64,000 bases of DNA, taken from an uncultured Latescibacterota bacterium. GTDB lineage: Bacteria; Latescibacterota; UBA2968; UBA8231. Each line of letters starts with the position of its first letter. Within the stretch, counting starts at the first letter, position 1. The notes under the pieces were generated by a model. It saw nothing but the letters and a program-made list of their open reading frames with translations. It did not search any database and was not told the DNA's origin. The position numbers and the translations under genes were made by a program. Where the stretch lies: assembly GCA_958295495.1 (NCBI GenBank), contig OY282352.1:2790001-2854000 (forward strand), read 5' to 3'. This document shows, piece after piece, positions 43,564-52,414 of this stretch.

Positions 43564-44720
43564 TCTAAGTTGTGGTACAGCCCCAATTTAGGTTTATTTG
43601 TAATCAGCCAGATTGCATCTAAATCCTAAACACAGGAGCTGTACCATGCTTATTCATACGATTAAAAAAGCCCTCACGCAAGGGTCGGTATCCCTCACGC
43701 GCCACCGTATCGACCTGATCAGTCGGTTGGTGTGTGCGCTGATTCAAGTGCGTTCGGTCCATATGAAAAAACTCGCGTGTAGCCTATCGGGGATGGCCCA
43801 GATTGACAGTCACTATCGCCGTCTCCAGCGTTTTTTCAGTAGCACTGTCTCACCGTCGGTGTTTACGCAGTTGATTGTATCCAAGGTCGTTCGCCCCGGC
43901 CAACCGCAACTCTTAGTTATGGATCGCACCCATTGGCGATTGGGGCGCACCGATCAGAATGTGTTGTGTGTCGGCTTAGTCTATCAGGGGGTCTCGATTC
44001 CGTTGGTATATCAGTCGTTGCAAAAGCCGGGCAACTCCAACACCTCAGAGCGCAAGCGTCTCCTGACGAAGGTATTGGCCTACCTTGATCCCCGCGTATG
44101 CTGTTTAGTCGCCGACCGCGAGTTTATCGGTCGAGCGTGGTTCGCCTTTTTGCTGGAGCAGCAGGTCGATTTTGTCATCCGTCTGCGCGGCAATACGTCG
44201 CTTACGCTCGACGACGGTCGGCGACGTTATGGGGCTACTTTTAATGAACGGATGCCGAGAGGTACGACCCGATTCTACCCACAGACCACCCTCTATGACG
44301 GCTTGACCCTGAATTTGGTGTGTCACCGCCCCATCCGCGGCGAGCGCATCCTACTCATCACCAACCGAACTGACCTCAAGCAGGTGCTGGCCGTCTATGG
44401 ACAACGCTGGGCTATTGAAACGACGTTTGCCTGTTTGAAATCGAGAGGATTTAACCTCGAAGACACCCATTTGACCCACCCCCAACGCTTGCACCTGCTG
44501 CTGGGACTGCTGGCATGGACGCTGCTATGGGCGCTGTTGGTAGGACGGCGGTTGCATCAGAGAAAACCCATCCCCATAAAAAAACATGGACGACCAGCCA
44601 TAAGCCTCTTTCGAAAAGGATTAGACCAACTCACACAGATCATACACCAAACACGAGACCAACCTAAACGCAACCGACAACATCAACACATTTTACTGTC
44701 GTGTACTTAGGGGCTACCCT
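43536..44720 (+). mobile_element. IS4-family insertion sequence
   Basis: About 1.18 kb. A 21-bp perfect inverted repeat (CCCCTAAGTACACGACAGTAA at 43543-43563 and its complement at 44693-44713) lies at both ends, with AGGG as the probable outermost bases and partial matching between. One transposase gene fills the element. The left repeat overlaps the end of the TIGR03986 gene and provides its stop codon; the right repeat contains the transposase stop. No target-site duplication is seen in the flanks. Confidence 0.85.
43646..44710 (+). CDS. IS4-family transposase
   Basis: About 354 residues from the ATG at 43646, which has an AGGAG ribosome binding site. DDE residues are in VMDRTHWRLG, VADREFIGRA and YGQRWAIETTFACLK; the last is the Y-(2)-R-(3)-E-(6)-K signature of the IS4 family. 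The gene is intact with no frameshift, so the element may still be active. It lies inside the CRISPR-associated operon in the same direction, so it could also carry transcription into the CARF gene. Confidence 0.92.
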   Translation: MLIHTIKKALTQGSVSLTRHRIDLISRLVCALIQVRSVHMKKLACSLSGMAQIDSHYRRLQRFFSSTVSPSVFTQLIVSKVVRPGQPQLLVMDRTHWRLGRTDQNVLCVGLVYQGVSIPLVYQSLQKPGNSNTSERKRLLTKVLAYLDPRVCCLVADREFIGRAWFAFLLEQQVDFVIRLRGNTSLTLDDGRRRYGATFNERMPRGTTRFYPQTTLYDGLTLNLVCHRPIRGERILLITNRTDLKQVLAVYGQRWAIETTFACLKSRGFNLEDTHLTHPQRLHLLLGLLAWTLLWALLVGRRLHQRKPIPIKKHGRPAISLFRKGLDQLTQIIHQTRDQPKRNRQHQHILLSCT

Positions 44721-44769
44721 ATAAGCCCTAGGCGTACTTAGTCATCATTCACTCGAGGAGAAAACTATC

Positions 44770-45834
44770 ATGGGAACGCAACTCATTTTCACGGTGGGAA
44801 CCAATCCGCTGCCAATCTGGGTGGCTTGGCATCATTTGAAAGACAAATTGCAACCTGTACAGGTGCGATTTGTGCATACGGCGGGTACGAAAAAGGAAAA
44901 AGAGCGACTGAAAAACTATTGTCACGGTGCAGATTTCCTTAACCCTATTGAAACGTCGGCAGGTAAGCCCGACACCGTGCGCCGTGACATCACTAATATT
45001 ATGAATTCAGACGACTTACGCGCCACCTCTTGCCTTCACGTCCATTACACCGGCGGTACCAAGGTGATGGGCGTTGAAACCGTTGCCGCCATTGAAGCCT
45101 CTTTACCGAAAGACATTCAATTGGATACATCCTATTTGGACGCACGCGCCGACTCAGGCCCGACTATCGTGGATCAGGAAGGTATTATGGTCGGAGATAC
45201 TCGCGAAGGTATTGCCCCTAATCTTAATCAAATCGCTCTCCTCAACGGTTTTACGATTGGGCCATTTACATCCGAATACTGGTCATGGGGAAGCTACTGC
45301 TTGGAGAAGGAAGAGTGCCCAGCTCCCAGACAACCCACTCCAGAGGAATTAAATTGGGGTATGGTTGCGCTTCACAGTGGTCGCTGTAAAGATCCCATTC
45401 ATATCGAATACGGTGCGTATGCTGCCTTTCAGAACGCCTTGGGGCAAATCCCCAATCGAACCAACTATCAACTTTTTCACAGTGTATACGCTCGACGACC
45501 CGGAAATAGGAGAAACAGACACTTTGAACTTGACGTGGTTGCGGTGTTGGGGTATCAAATTGTCGTGGTTTCGTGTACTGTTGATCATGATCCTAAACTG
45601 ATTAAACACAAGGGCATGGAGGCTATTACACGGGCACGGCAACTCGGTGGTGATGAAGCGCGTGCCATAGTGCTGTGTGGTGCTCAACAAAGGGATACAG
45701 GCTTCATCGAAGCGGAATTGCAGGATGAGACAGGGAGTTCAGATCTGCCTCTGCAAGTCTGGGGAAGAAATACGTGGAAGAATCTATCCCAACAGTTTTA
45801 CCGATACTTACGCAACGACCTGCATTGGCGGTAA
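44770..45834 (+). CDS. CARF-domain effector, Card1/Can2-like, with altered nuclease site
   Basis: 354 residues with GAGGAGA before the start. The N-terminal half is a CARF domain: LIFTVGTNPLPIWVAW binds the nucleotide loop and HYTGGTKVMG (about 92-101) is the signature of the DUF1887/Card1/Can2 group. The C-terminal half follows the PD-(D/E)XK layout (IEYGAYAAFQNAL, ELDVVAV at 253-259), but where relatives have E-x-K after the next strand this protein has VVVSCT (265-270). A lysine-rich DPKLIKHKG and RARQLGGDEAR follow. It should sense cyclic oligoadenylate from the adjacent Cas10; whether it still cuts nucleic acid is open. Confidence 0.78.
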   Translation: MGTQLIFTVGTNPLPIWVAWHHLKDKLQPVQVRFVHTAGTKKEKERLKNYCHGADFLNPIETSAGKPDTVRRDITNIMNSDDLRATSCLHVHYTGGTKVMGVETVAAIEASLPKDIQLDTSYLDARADSGPTIVDQEGIMVGDTREGIAPNLNQIALLNGFTIGPFTSEYWSWGSYCLEKEECPAPRQPTPEELNWGMVALHSGRCKDPIHIEYGAYAAFQNALGQIPNRTNYQLFHSVYARRPGNRRNRHFELDVVAVLGYQIVVVSCTVDHDPKLIKHKGMEAITRARQLGGDEARAIVLCGAQQRDTGFIEAELQDETGSSDLPLQVWGRNTWKNLSQQFYRYLRNDLHWR

Positions 45835-45852
45835 GCGATTGAGGATACACTC

Positions 45853-47430
45853 ATGTCAACTTCTCTTTATACTGGTCAGTGCATCGCGGTCTTCGGCACT
45901 GCGAGCCTTCAGCGATATATCTTTCAGAGCAACCGCCTGAAAGAGAACATCGGTGCGTCCTATTTGGCCAAATACTGGCTTGACAAGGGTCTGATTAAGG
46001 CCACGAAAGCCGATACGACCTCATGGGATGAGTACAAAGCGAATCCCTTGATGTCTCCACCTGAAAATCCGGTGGACACAAGCAAGGATGTCAACCTCAT
46101 CTATGTCGGCGGAGGAAATGCCGCGTTGCTATGCAAGAGCCTAGATATTGCACGTCGGGCCGTCAAGACATGGAGCCGCGAGTTGCTCGAGAAGGCCCCT
46201 GGGATTCGAGTGGCCGTTGGGTACGGCGAGGTCAACGACTCGCTGGCCGAGGCGTATCGCGCCGCGTTGTGTGATCTGGGCCATTGTGAGGAGGCACTGC
46301 CATTCGGATCCGCCTTGTACAGCTTACCCGTCGTTCGCACCTGCATCACTACGGGACTCCCGGCGAGCGAGCGTAGTAAAGAACAATACGAGGACAATCA
46401 GTATATATCACAATCCGCGGCGTGTAAGCGAAAGCAAGTTGATTCCGCTCAAGAGGATATTACAAAGGTATTCCAATCGGTTTTGAACGAAGGACAACAC
46501 TTTGCCATCGATCTCAACAAATTAGGCGGTAGCGAAGGAGAGGCGCATATTGCCGTGGTACATGCCGACGGTAACGGGATGGGCGCACTGCTCAATGAGT
46601 TAATAAAAGACCAAGATGATGCAGATTTCCTTCATCACCTCCGGTCATTTTCGGCTTCTGTGTCGCATCTGTCAGAAAATGCGCTAAAGAAGACCTTGCA
46701 ATATCTACAAAGAGCCTTGCCTTTGGATTCGCTACACAATCCCCAAAGCATATTTCCCCTCCGTCCCATCGTGTACGGCGGCGATGACTTGACGTTTGTG
46801 TGCGATGGTCGTTTGGGGCTCGATCTGGCGGCCTTCTATCTGAAGGAATTTGCCAAAGGGACAATAAAAGTCTGCGGCGAGGACAGACCCGTTGATGCCT
46901 GTGCTGGTGTAGCCATCGTACCAACGAAATTCCCATTTGCCCAGGCTTATGGCTTTGCTGACGAGTTATGCGGATTGGCCAAGAAACGTCGCCGCGATGA
47001 AGGCGATTCAACAGGCAGTTGGCTGGACTTTCAGATTATCCAAGAAGGTGCCACCCAATCAATTTCCGCGCTTAGAGACACACAATACCGCAGTCTCGAA
47101 GGGCAAAAACTACATCAGCGTCCGTATCAGGTGCCGGAAGAATGGGACGATTTCGTCAAAATTTTGCAGGAATTTCAGTCTCAGCAATGGCCTCGTAGCC
47201 GAGCCAAAGGGCTTTTGTACGCCCTCACGCAGGGACCAGGTGCAACAAACCGCTTCGTTGAGGGTGCACAATGGCGTGATATGAAGTTGCCAAGGGTAAA
47301 TGGCATGGATGAGAATGAATTTAGGGAGGGTTGGACAGGTGGAGACGAGCGGAGTACGTCGTATTTCGATCCGCTTGAATCACTTGACTTCTATATAGAG
47401 GTAAAGGCTGAAAGGGGAGATGAGGAATGA
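45853..47430 (+). CDS. cas10: Compact Cas10 (type III signal synthase)
   Basis: 525 residues. It begins directly with the first palm-like domain (YIFQSNRLKENIGASYLAKY, NLIYVGGGNAALL), so the N-terminal HD nuclease of classical Cas10 is absent. The second palm has the metal site HADGNGMGALL (about 237-247) and an intact YGGDDLTFV (308-316), predicting cyclic oligoadenylate synthesis. Zinc-ribbon cysteines are incomplete. Compact HD-less Cas10 proteins are known in type III-D-like loci. It lies between the CARF effector and the RAMP genes, and its stop overlaps the next start (ATGA). Confidence 0.82.
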   Translation: MSTSLYTGQCIAVFGTASLQRYIFQSNRLKENIGASYLAKYWLDKGLIKATKADTTSWDEYKANPLMSPPENPVDTSKDVNLIYVGGGNAALLCKSLDIARRAVKTWSRELLEKAPGIRVAVGYGEVNDSLAEAYRAALCDLGHCEEALPFGSALYSLPVVRTCITTGLPASERSKEQYEDNQYISQSAACKRKQVDSAQEDITKVFQSVLNEGQHFAIDLNKLGGSEGEAHIAVVHADGNGMGALLNELIKDQDDADFLHHLRSFSASVSHLSENALKKTLQYLQRALPLDSLHNPQSIFPLRPIVYGGDDLTFVCDGRLGLDLAAFYLKEFAKGTIKVCGEDRPVDACAGVAIVPTKFPFAQAYGFADELCGLAKKRRRDEGDSTGSWLDFQIIQEGATQSISALRDTQYRSLEGQKLHQRPYQVPEEWDDFVKILQEFQSQQWPRSRAKGLLYALTQGPGATNRFVEGAQWRDMKLPRVNGMDENEFREGWTGGDERSTSYFDPLESLDFYIEVKAERGDEE

Positions 47431-49820
47431 CTAGCTATGTGTTGCAAATCATGCTTCAATCGCCGCTGACGTCCGCCGCAGGCGAAGGACGTGTGGGCTT
47501 GGTCGACCGCGATGTAGCCTTTGATGAGCTTGGCCTCCCCATTCTCCCCGGCAGGCGTCTCAAAGGGCTGTGGCGCGAAGCCTATCGCGATGTGGCTGAT
47601 GCGTGGACCTTCTGCGGTGAGTCGCCAATACCAGCGGATCAGATTTTCGGCAAGGCGGGACAAAAACCCGGGGACGGCGACGCCTGCCTACATATCGCCA
47701 ATGCGGAATTGCAAGAAGCGTCATCCTTGAAGCCCTGGCTACGCTACTTGCACCATCCGAAGATTCAAAAACTTCACCCTGACGATGTCGTGCAACACTT
47801 TTCTACAGTGCGTGCCCAAACTGCGATTGATCGCCGCACTGGTGCGGCTCGTGAGAATACTTTGCGCCTTACCCGCACCCTGCAAACGGGCTTGGTATTT
47901 CGTGCTCCTTTGCACTTTGTCGAGCCGCCCGACGACGCGCTAAAAAATGCCTTGGCTCTAGGGACTGCGGCTTTGCAATACATGGGAACGGCTCGCACCC
48001 GCGGCCTCGGAAAGGTTTGTTGCCGCTTGCTTGAATGCAACGCCAGTGGTCAAGAATGCGACTTGACCGAACAGGCTCTGACCTCTGACGCACTCCCATT
48101 GATCACCGCCAGTTCCAAGCAGTCGTCGAAAACGTCAGAAGGGCAAGCAACTCCTGCGCCTTGCTCGAAGTGCCCGTTTCCAACTCATTTGCTACGCTAT
48201 CGGCTAACCCTGACAGAACCAGTAGTTATCCCGGTGGCAGATGGCGATCCCAATACTATTGTGACCCGACAGGATGTACCCGGCAGTCATATCTTGGGTG
48301 CGGCCGCTTGGCACTACCTGCGTCAACCGGATCACGCACCGGAAGATGATGCGTTTCGCCACGCCTTTCTCGATGGAGGCCTGCGGTTTCTGACTGCTTA
48401 TCCGGAAGCGTACGATCCCGATGAGTTCAATGAGCCACCGCAACGCATGATCCCCATTCCCCACTCCATACGGAAGTTCAAGGACAGCGACTATCTGGTG
48501 GATTTCGTGGAGCAGTCGCTAGGGGATAACGCCACAAAGCGTGTTGACCGTCGCTACGCCAAAATAGAGCAAGGAAGTTTGAAGACACAAGCCGTCAAGA
48601 CGGAACGCAACTATCATCACGCCCGCGCCAGTGATCGACGCAAAGGTCGTGCTCTCGAAAATGACGGTGCGTTCTTTATGTATGAAGCCATCCAAGCCGA
48701 TCAAAAATTTCAAGGTGCTGTCTTGGGTTCAAAGGATGATCTCAATGCTCTGCAAGCGTGGTTACACGGAGTACAATCAATCAGGATAGGACGCTCGCGC
48801 AGCACTCAGTACGGCGAGGCGAAATTTGAATGGATTGATGATACGCCGCAGGATTTGAACAGGGTTGTTGAGTGGGACGGATTTGTTGAACGGCAGGATG
48901 ACGGCAAAAACGCGCCGCCGTGTCTTGATGATTGTCTGATTATTACCACGCTATCCCCTTTGTTGGCCATCAATGACAACGGTCTCCCGGATACGCGTTT
49001 TCCTAAACGCGAGTTGGCCGAGGTTTTGGGTTTGGATATGTCCAATCTGCCTCTTTCGCGCAGTTATACCCGCACAGAAGTGCTCGGTGGATACCACGCG
49101 CACTTGCGCCTGCCGCGACAGCAGTGGCCGGCTATCTCGGCAGGTAGCGTCTTTGTGTTTTGCATAAAGAAGGCCCTTGACGAGGATCGTCTCTTGCAAC
49201 TGGAGCACGATGGCTTGGGGGGGCGTAAGGGGGAGGGGTATGGCCGCATCGCAGTCAACCGCCAGAAAGACCTTGGCTTGACGGATTGCGAAGAAAGCCG
49301 ACTCGACGATCCCGAAAGACAAGACCACCCCAACGCGCCTGCGGAAGTACCCCAGAACATCCAAGAGCTTCTGCGAGGTGTCGTGCGAATGCGTTGCTTG
49401 GCAGAGATGCGGCGACGTGCCATGGATGTCACTCGTGCCGCAAAAAATATCCCAAGCAATGCCCTACTCGGACGATTGCGTTTGTTTCTCCAACAGGGTG
49501 CTCTCGTCGAAAATTTGGAAAATTTACGTGATCCGGCAAAGAAAGGACTGACGGACTGTCGGATAAACACCCGTGAAGCCGACATGAGGTGGTTACCCGG
49601 CCAGACAACGCTGACACTATATGACTTATTCAAAAAGGCTTGGACCGATCCAAAATCCTTAACCGAGGAATTGATTAAAGAACAGGTTGAAGAGATCACT
49701 CAAGATTTTGATGATGACAAGCGCACGACCATGGTTGACGAGTTGGTGAATGATCACAGTGACGCCCTGTGCAGGGAGTTCCTCGACCATCTGCTGACGG
49801 CACTGCGACGTAAGGATTGA
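47427..49820 (+). CDS. Cas7-like RAMP fused to Csx10
   Basis: 797 residues made of two CRISPR RAMP parts. Residues 1 to about 225 resemble Csm3-type Cas7: LQSPLTSAAGE, LPILPGRRLKGLWREAYR, ADQIFGKAG, and the glycine loop TARTRGLGKV. From about 250 the sequence is Csx10-like: LRYRLTLTEPVVIP, DVPGSHILGAAAWHYL (around 282) and GLGGRKGEGYGRI (596-608). Csx10 is the Cas5-group signature of subtype III-D. The Cas7 part may supply one backbone position next to the crRNA 5' handle. It overlaps the Cas10 gene by four bases. The fusion is visible as one uninterrupted frame. Confidence 0.78.
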   Translation: MTSYVLQIMLQSPLTSAAGEGRVGLVDRDVAFDELGLPILPGRRLKGLWREAYRDVADAWTFCGESPIPADQIFGKAGQKPGDGDACLHIANAELQEASSLKPWLRYLHHPKIQKLHPDDVVQHFSTVRAQTAIDRRTGAARENTLRLTRTLQTGLVFRAPLHFVEPPDDALKNALALGTAALQYMGTARTRGLGKVCCRLLECNASGQECDLTEQALTSDALPLITASSKQSSKTSEGQATPAPCSKCPFPTHLLRYRLTLTEPVVIPVADGDPNTIVTRQDVPGSHILGAAAWHYLRQPDHAPEDDAFRHAFLDGGLRFLTAYPEAYDPDEFNEPPQRMIPIPHSIRKFKDSDYLVDFVEQSLGDNATKRVDRRYAKIEQGSLKTQAVKTERNYHHARASDRRKGRALENDGAFFMYEAIQADQKFQGAVLGSKDDLNALQAWLHGVQSIRIGRSRSTQYGEAKFEWIDDTPQDLNRVVEWDGFVERQDDGKNAPPCLDDCLIITTLSPLLAINDNGLPDTRFPKRELAEVLGLDMSNLPLSRSYTRTEVLGGYHAHLRLPRQQWPAISAGSVFVFCIKKALDEDRLLQLEHDGLGGRKGEGYGRIAVNRQKDLGLTDCEESRLDDPERQDHPNAPAEVPQNIQELLRGVVRMRCLAEMRRRAMDVTRAAKNIPSNALLGRLRLFLQQGALVENLENLRDPAKKGLTDCRINTREADMRWLPGQTTLTLYDLFKKAWTDPKSLTEELIKEQVEEITQDFDDDKRTTMVDELVNDHSDALCREFLDHLLTALRRKD

Positions 49821-49873
49821 AAACAGGAAAAGTCAATTTTGCTGAAATATGCAATCAGAAAAGGGACAACATC

Positions 49874-51355
49874 ATGGAAAATAAGACAGAGCAAAATGAC
49901 GCTGTTGTACGCCGTCTGTATGTTCGTGGCAAATGGAAACTGTACAGCGCGGCGCACTTTGGGGGAGACAAAACGGGTATCGCGGATATGAGTCTCCTGA
50001 AGGATGCTGATGAAAGGCCCTTTATTCCTGCCGCGTCTATCGCTGGCGCGGCGCGGAGTTTCTTGGCCCGGCAACATCTATCTTGGGCGCAATATCGAGA
50101 TGGCCTCAGCAGTGAACCGTCAGTACTCAAACGGCTTTTTGGTGGTGCGGAGCAGGCAGATGCCATGAGTGCTTTGATCGTAGCCGATGCTCACGTATGT
50201 AAGCCAGTAAAGACGGCAATCCGCGACGGCGTACGCGTGGACATAAAATCTGGTTCAGCGGCTGAAAAAGCGAAATTCGATGTGGAAGTCGTCGAGCGCG
50301 ATACCGAGTTTGAGTTACGTCTGGAATGCGTTATTCGTTCTGAAGACGATGACTTGGTGGAGTTGTTTTTGGCCCTCTTGCACGGATTTCAGCAAGGCGA
50401 CATCCGCTTGGGTGCTCGTACTCGCCGCGGCTATGGGCGCGGCAAAGTCGCATCTTGGGAGATACGCGATTTGCAGATGAAGTGCCCGGCAGATGTTATG
50501 GCTTGGCTACGCGGAGAGGTTTGGTCTCGTCCAAAGAGTTGCTTGAAGCCAATCTCATTGCCATCCGACCAACGGCAATATTTCCGCATTGAAGCGGAAT
50601 TTGAGCTACGCACCTCTCTGTTAATCCGCAGTTCTCCCGCCGATCCAGAAGCCCCAGACATGGTTCATCTGGAATCCGCTGAAAAACCCGTCGTTCCTGG
50701 GAGTTCCTTTGCTGGTGCGTTCCGACATCGCGCCGCCCTGATTGCGACCACTATTGGCTGGTCTGAGGACGAGGACGAGGACGCGGTGAGCGAAATGTTC
50801 GGTCCCGTCCATGAGCAAGAAAGCAATGAGACGCAACAAAGGGATTTGTGGGCGAGCCGGGTATGGATTGAGGAGGAACTGGTCAAAAATGTGAAACCGC
50901 GGTGGCAAAATCGCGTTGCCATTGATCGGTTTACCGGGGGTAGCTTGCAGAATGCCTTGTTTAACGAAAAACCGGTTTTTCCGATCTGCCTCAAGAACTC
51001 AAAAAAACCTGCGCCGAATCTCTGGTTGACGCTGATATTGGAAGAGCCTGAAGACGCGGAAATCGGCTTGTTGCTCTTGACCCTGCGCGACTTCTGGCAT
51101 GGGTACGCCGCTTTGGGCGGAGAGACGAGCAATGGTCGCGGTACTCTTCAAGGGTTCAAAGCCGAGCTGAAGTTAAAACGCTGCACCTCGTCGGATGCTG
51201 AGGTTTGGGAGTTTTCGCAGGTTTGCAATCGCATGCGTCTCGTCCAAGGCGATAACTCATTCCTCGAATCGTGTGTCAAAAAAGCTCAGTGTTCTCCCAA
51301 ACTTCCCAAAGGTTCACGGAGACCTGTCCAAGCAAAAGGGGCCACCGATGCCTAA
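49874..51355 (+). CDS. Tandem Cas7-Cas7 RAMP protein (Csm3-like)
   Basis: About 493 residues; the ATG at 49874 follows AAAAGGGA and is preferred over a TTG at 49817. Two Csm3-like units are joined. The first has FIPAASIAGAARSFL, KFDVEVVERDTEFELRLE and RLGARTRRGYGRGKV. The second starts FRIEAEFELRTSLLI, has PVVPGSSFAGAFRHRAALI, NRVAIDRFTGG and ALGGETSNGRGTL. Each has the glycine-rich loop that grips crRNA. In Csm3 an aspartate in the first strands cleaves target RNA; I cannot assign it safely here. Two fused Cas7 units would fill two adjacent backbone positions. Confidence 0.82.
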   Translation: MENKTEQNDAVVRRLYVRGKWKLYSAAHFGGDKTGIADMSLLKDADERPFIPAASIAGAARSFLARQHLSWAQYRDGLSSEPSVLKRLFGGAEQADAMSALIVADAHVCKPVKTAIRDGVRVDIKSGSAAEKAKFDVEVVERDTEFELRLECVIRSEDDDLVELFLALLHGFQQGDIRLGARTRRGYGRGKVASWEIRDLQMKCPADVMAWLRGEVWSRPKSCLKPISLPSDQRQYFRIEAEFELRTSLLIRSSPADPEAPDMVHLESAEKPVVPGSSFAGAFRHRAALIATTIGWSEDEDEDAVSEMFGPVHEQESNETQQRDLWASRVWIEEELVKNVKPRWQNRVAIDRFTGGSLQNALFNEKPVFPICLKNSKKPAPNLWLTLILEEPEDAEIGLLLLTLRDFWHGYAALGGETSNGRGTLQGFKAELKLKRCTSSDAEVWEFSQVCNRMRLVQGDNSFLESCVKKAQCSPKLPKGSRRPVQAKGATDA

Positions 51356-51908
51356 CAACCATACAGAACTCAACGAAGCATTGATTTGTTCAAATCTGCA
51401 CAAAGTGACAGATCGTGAAACGGCTTGGGTCTTGTTACAGGAACCCGGCTTTATAGGCTTTGGCGTGGTGCTGTCGGACAAAATCTGCTGGCCCCCATCT
51501 GTGCAACCGGATTGGACACGAGTCAGCGATCTTCGTCTGTTCGGTGAAAAGGGCGAATGGCACGTCTGGTCTCATTGGGAAGGGTCTTGGCAGAGCCGTC
51601 TCCTGAAATTGGAGAATATTCTCGAGACCGATGCCCTGACTGAATATCATGTCCTGTGGGGTACCCAGATACAATCTCGTATTCCACCGTGGGTAGCATT
51701 AGTGGAAGAACGCGGAACGGAGATCTGGCTACCCTTAAAAGAAAAATTGCAGAATGCTGACCTGCCCCTACGCCTGAAGGTCAAACAAGTGATTGGTTAT
51801 GACCAAGAATACGGGCTGGCTGGTATCACCGATGCCGCTTTGGTGGCCTTGGTCAGCAGGCCATCTTGCAAGGACCAAACCGTGCGGTTTCCACCTTCCT
51901 CGCCGTGA
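51348..51908 (+). CDS. csx19: Csx19 (TIGR03984-like) subunit of the type III-D complex
   Basis: About 186 residues. The start at 51348 overlaps the upstream stop by eight bases; the open frame extends to 51195 without support. WHVWSHWEGSWQSRLL near the middle and DQEYGLAGITDAALVALV near the end are typical of the Csx19 group, which is found almost only with Csx10 in subtype III-D. Structural work on III-D2 complexes places Csx19 in the effector; here it supports classing the operon as III-D-like. Confidence 0.78.
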   Translation: MPNNHTELNEALICSNLHKVTDRETAWVLLQEPGFIGFGVVLSDKICWPPSVQPDWTRVSDLRLFGEKGEWHVWSHWEGSWQSRLLKLENILETDALTEYHVLWGTQIQSRIPPWVALVEERGTEIWLPLKEKLQNADLPLRLKVKQVIGYDQEYGLAGITDAALVALVSRPSCKDQTVRFPPSSP

Positions 51909-51965
51909 CGCTGACCGCTTGTTCCAATCGCAGTCAACCCCATTTTACATAGAAGATAAACACGC

Positions 51966-52148
51966 ATGGCGCGTTTGCTCATCACCACAGTCGGCACGTC
52001 TCTGCTCACCAACCGCGATGATCGTCCATGGGCCGGATGGAGGGCCGGATGGAACGGACGGGCCGGCGATCCACTGCCCGAGGCAGCGGCTGTAGATACT
52101 TGGTTGGCTGGTGCAGACGCGATTAAAGCCAGTGCCGAAACCAATATG
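51966..52148 (+). pseudogene. Truncated CARF protein (TIGR02619/APE2256-like)
   Basis: Only the first 60 or so codons remain: LLITTVGTSLLTNRDDRPW, then LPEAAAVDTWLAGADAIK and ASAETN. This is the start of the TIGR02619 group of CRISPR-associated CARF proteins. After ASAETN the match stops; the bases that follow encode, in another frame, NGSIAVRYGPTGNELPLRV and a short tail ending at 52269, the C-terminus of an unidentified protein. A deletion has joined the two remnants near 52148. Confidence 0.65.
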
Positions 52149-52269
52149 CCAACGGCTCCATCGCGGTGCGATATGGCCCAACGGGCAACGAGTTACCCTT
52201 GCGCGTTGAGACATCTGCTCGCGGAGCGGCGCAAACAGAGTTGGTTAAGGAATATATTCAACGCATCAT
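52149..52269 (+). pseudogene. C-terminal fragment of an unidentified protein
   Basis: About 40 codons in one frame, from NGSIAVRYGPTGNELPLRV through ETSARGAAQTELVKEYIQRI to a stop. It reads like genuine coding sequence (amphipathic final helix) but has no start. The family is not recognised. It marks the downstream boundary of the CRISPR-associated island. Confidence 0.35.
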
Positions 52270-52414
52270 GTAGAGCAGGGCGACTGATGCGGGCGGCGGG
52301 TAAATTTTCCGATTTCCCGTACTGCCGCGGAAAACCATATCTTCGCTTCATCCAGCGGGGTATTCCAAAAACCCCAGATCAGCTACAGCCAGCGGCAAAT
52401 CACTTGTACCAGCC

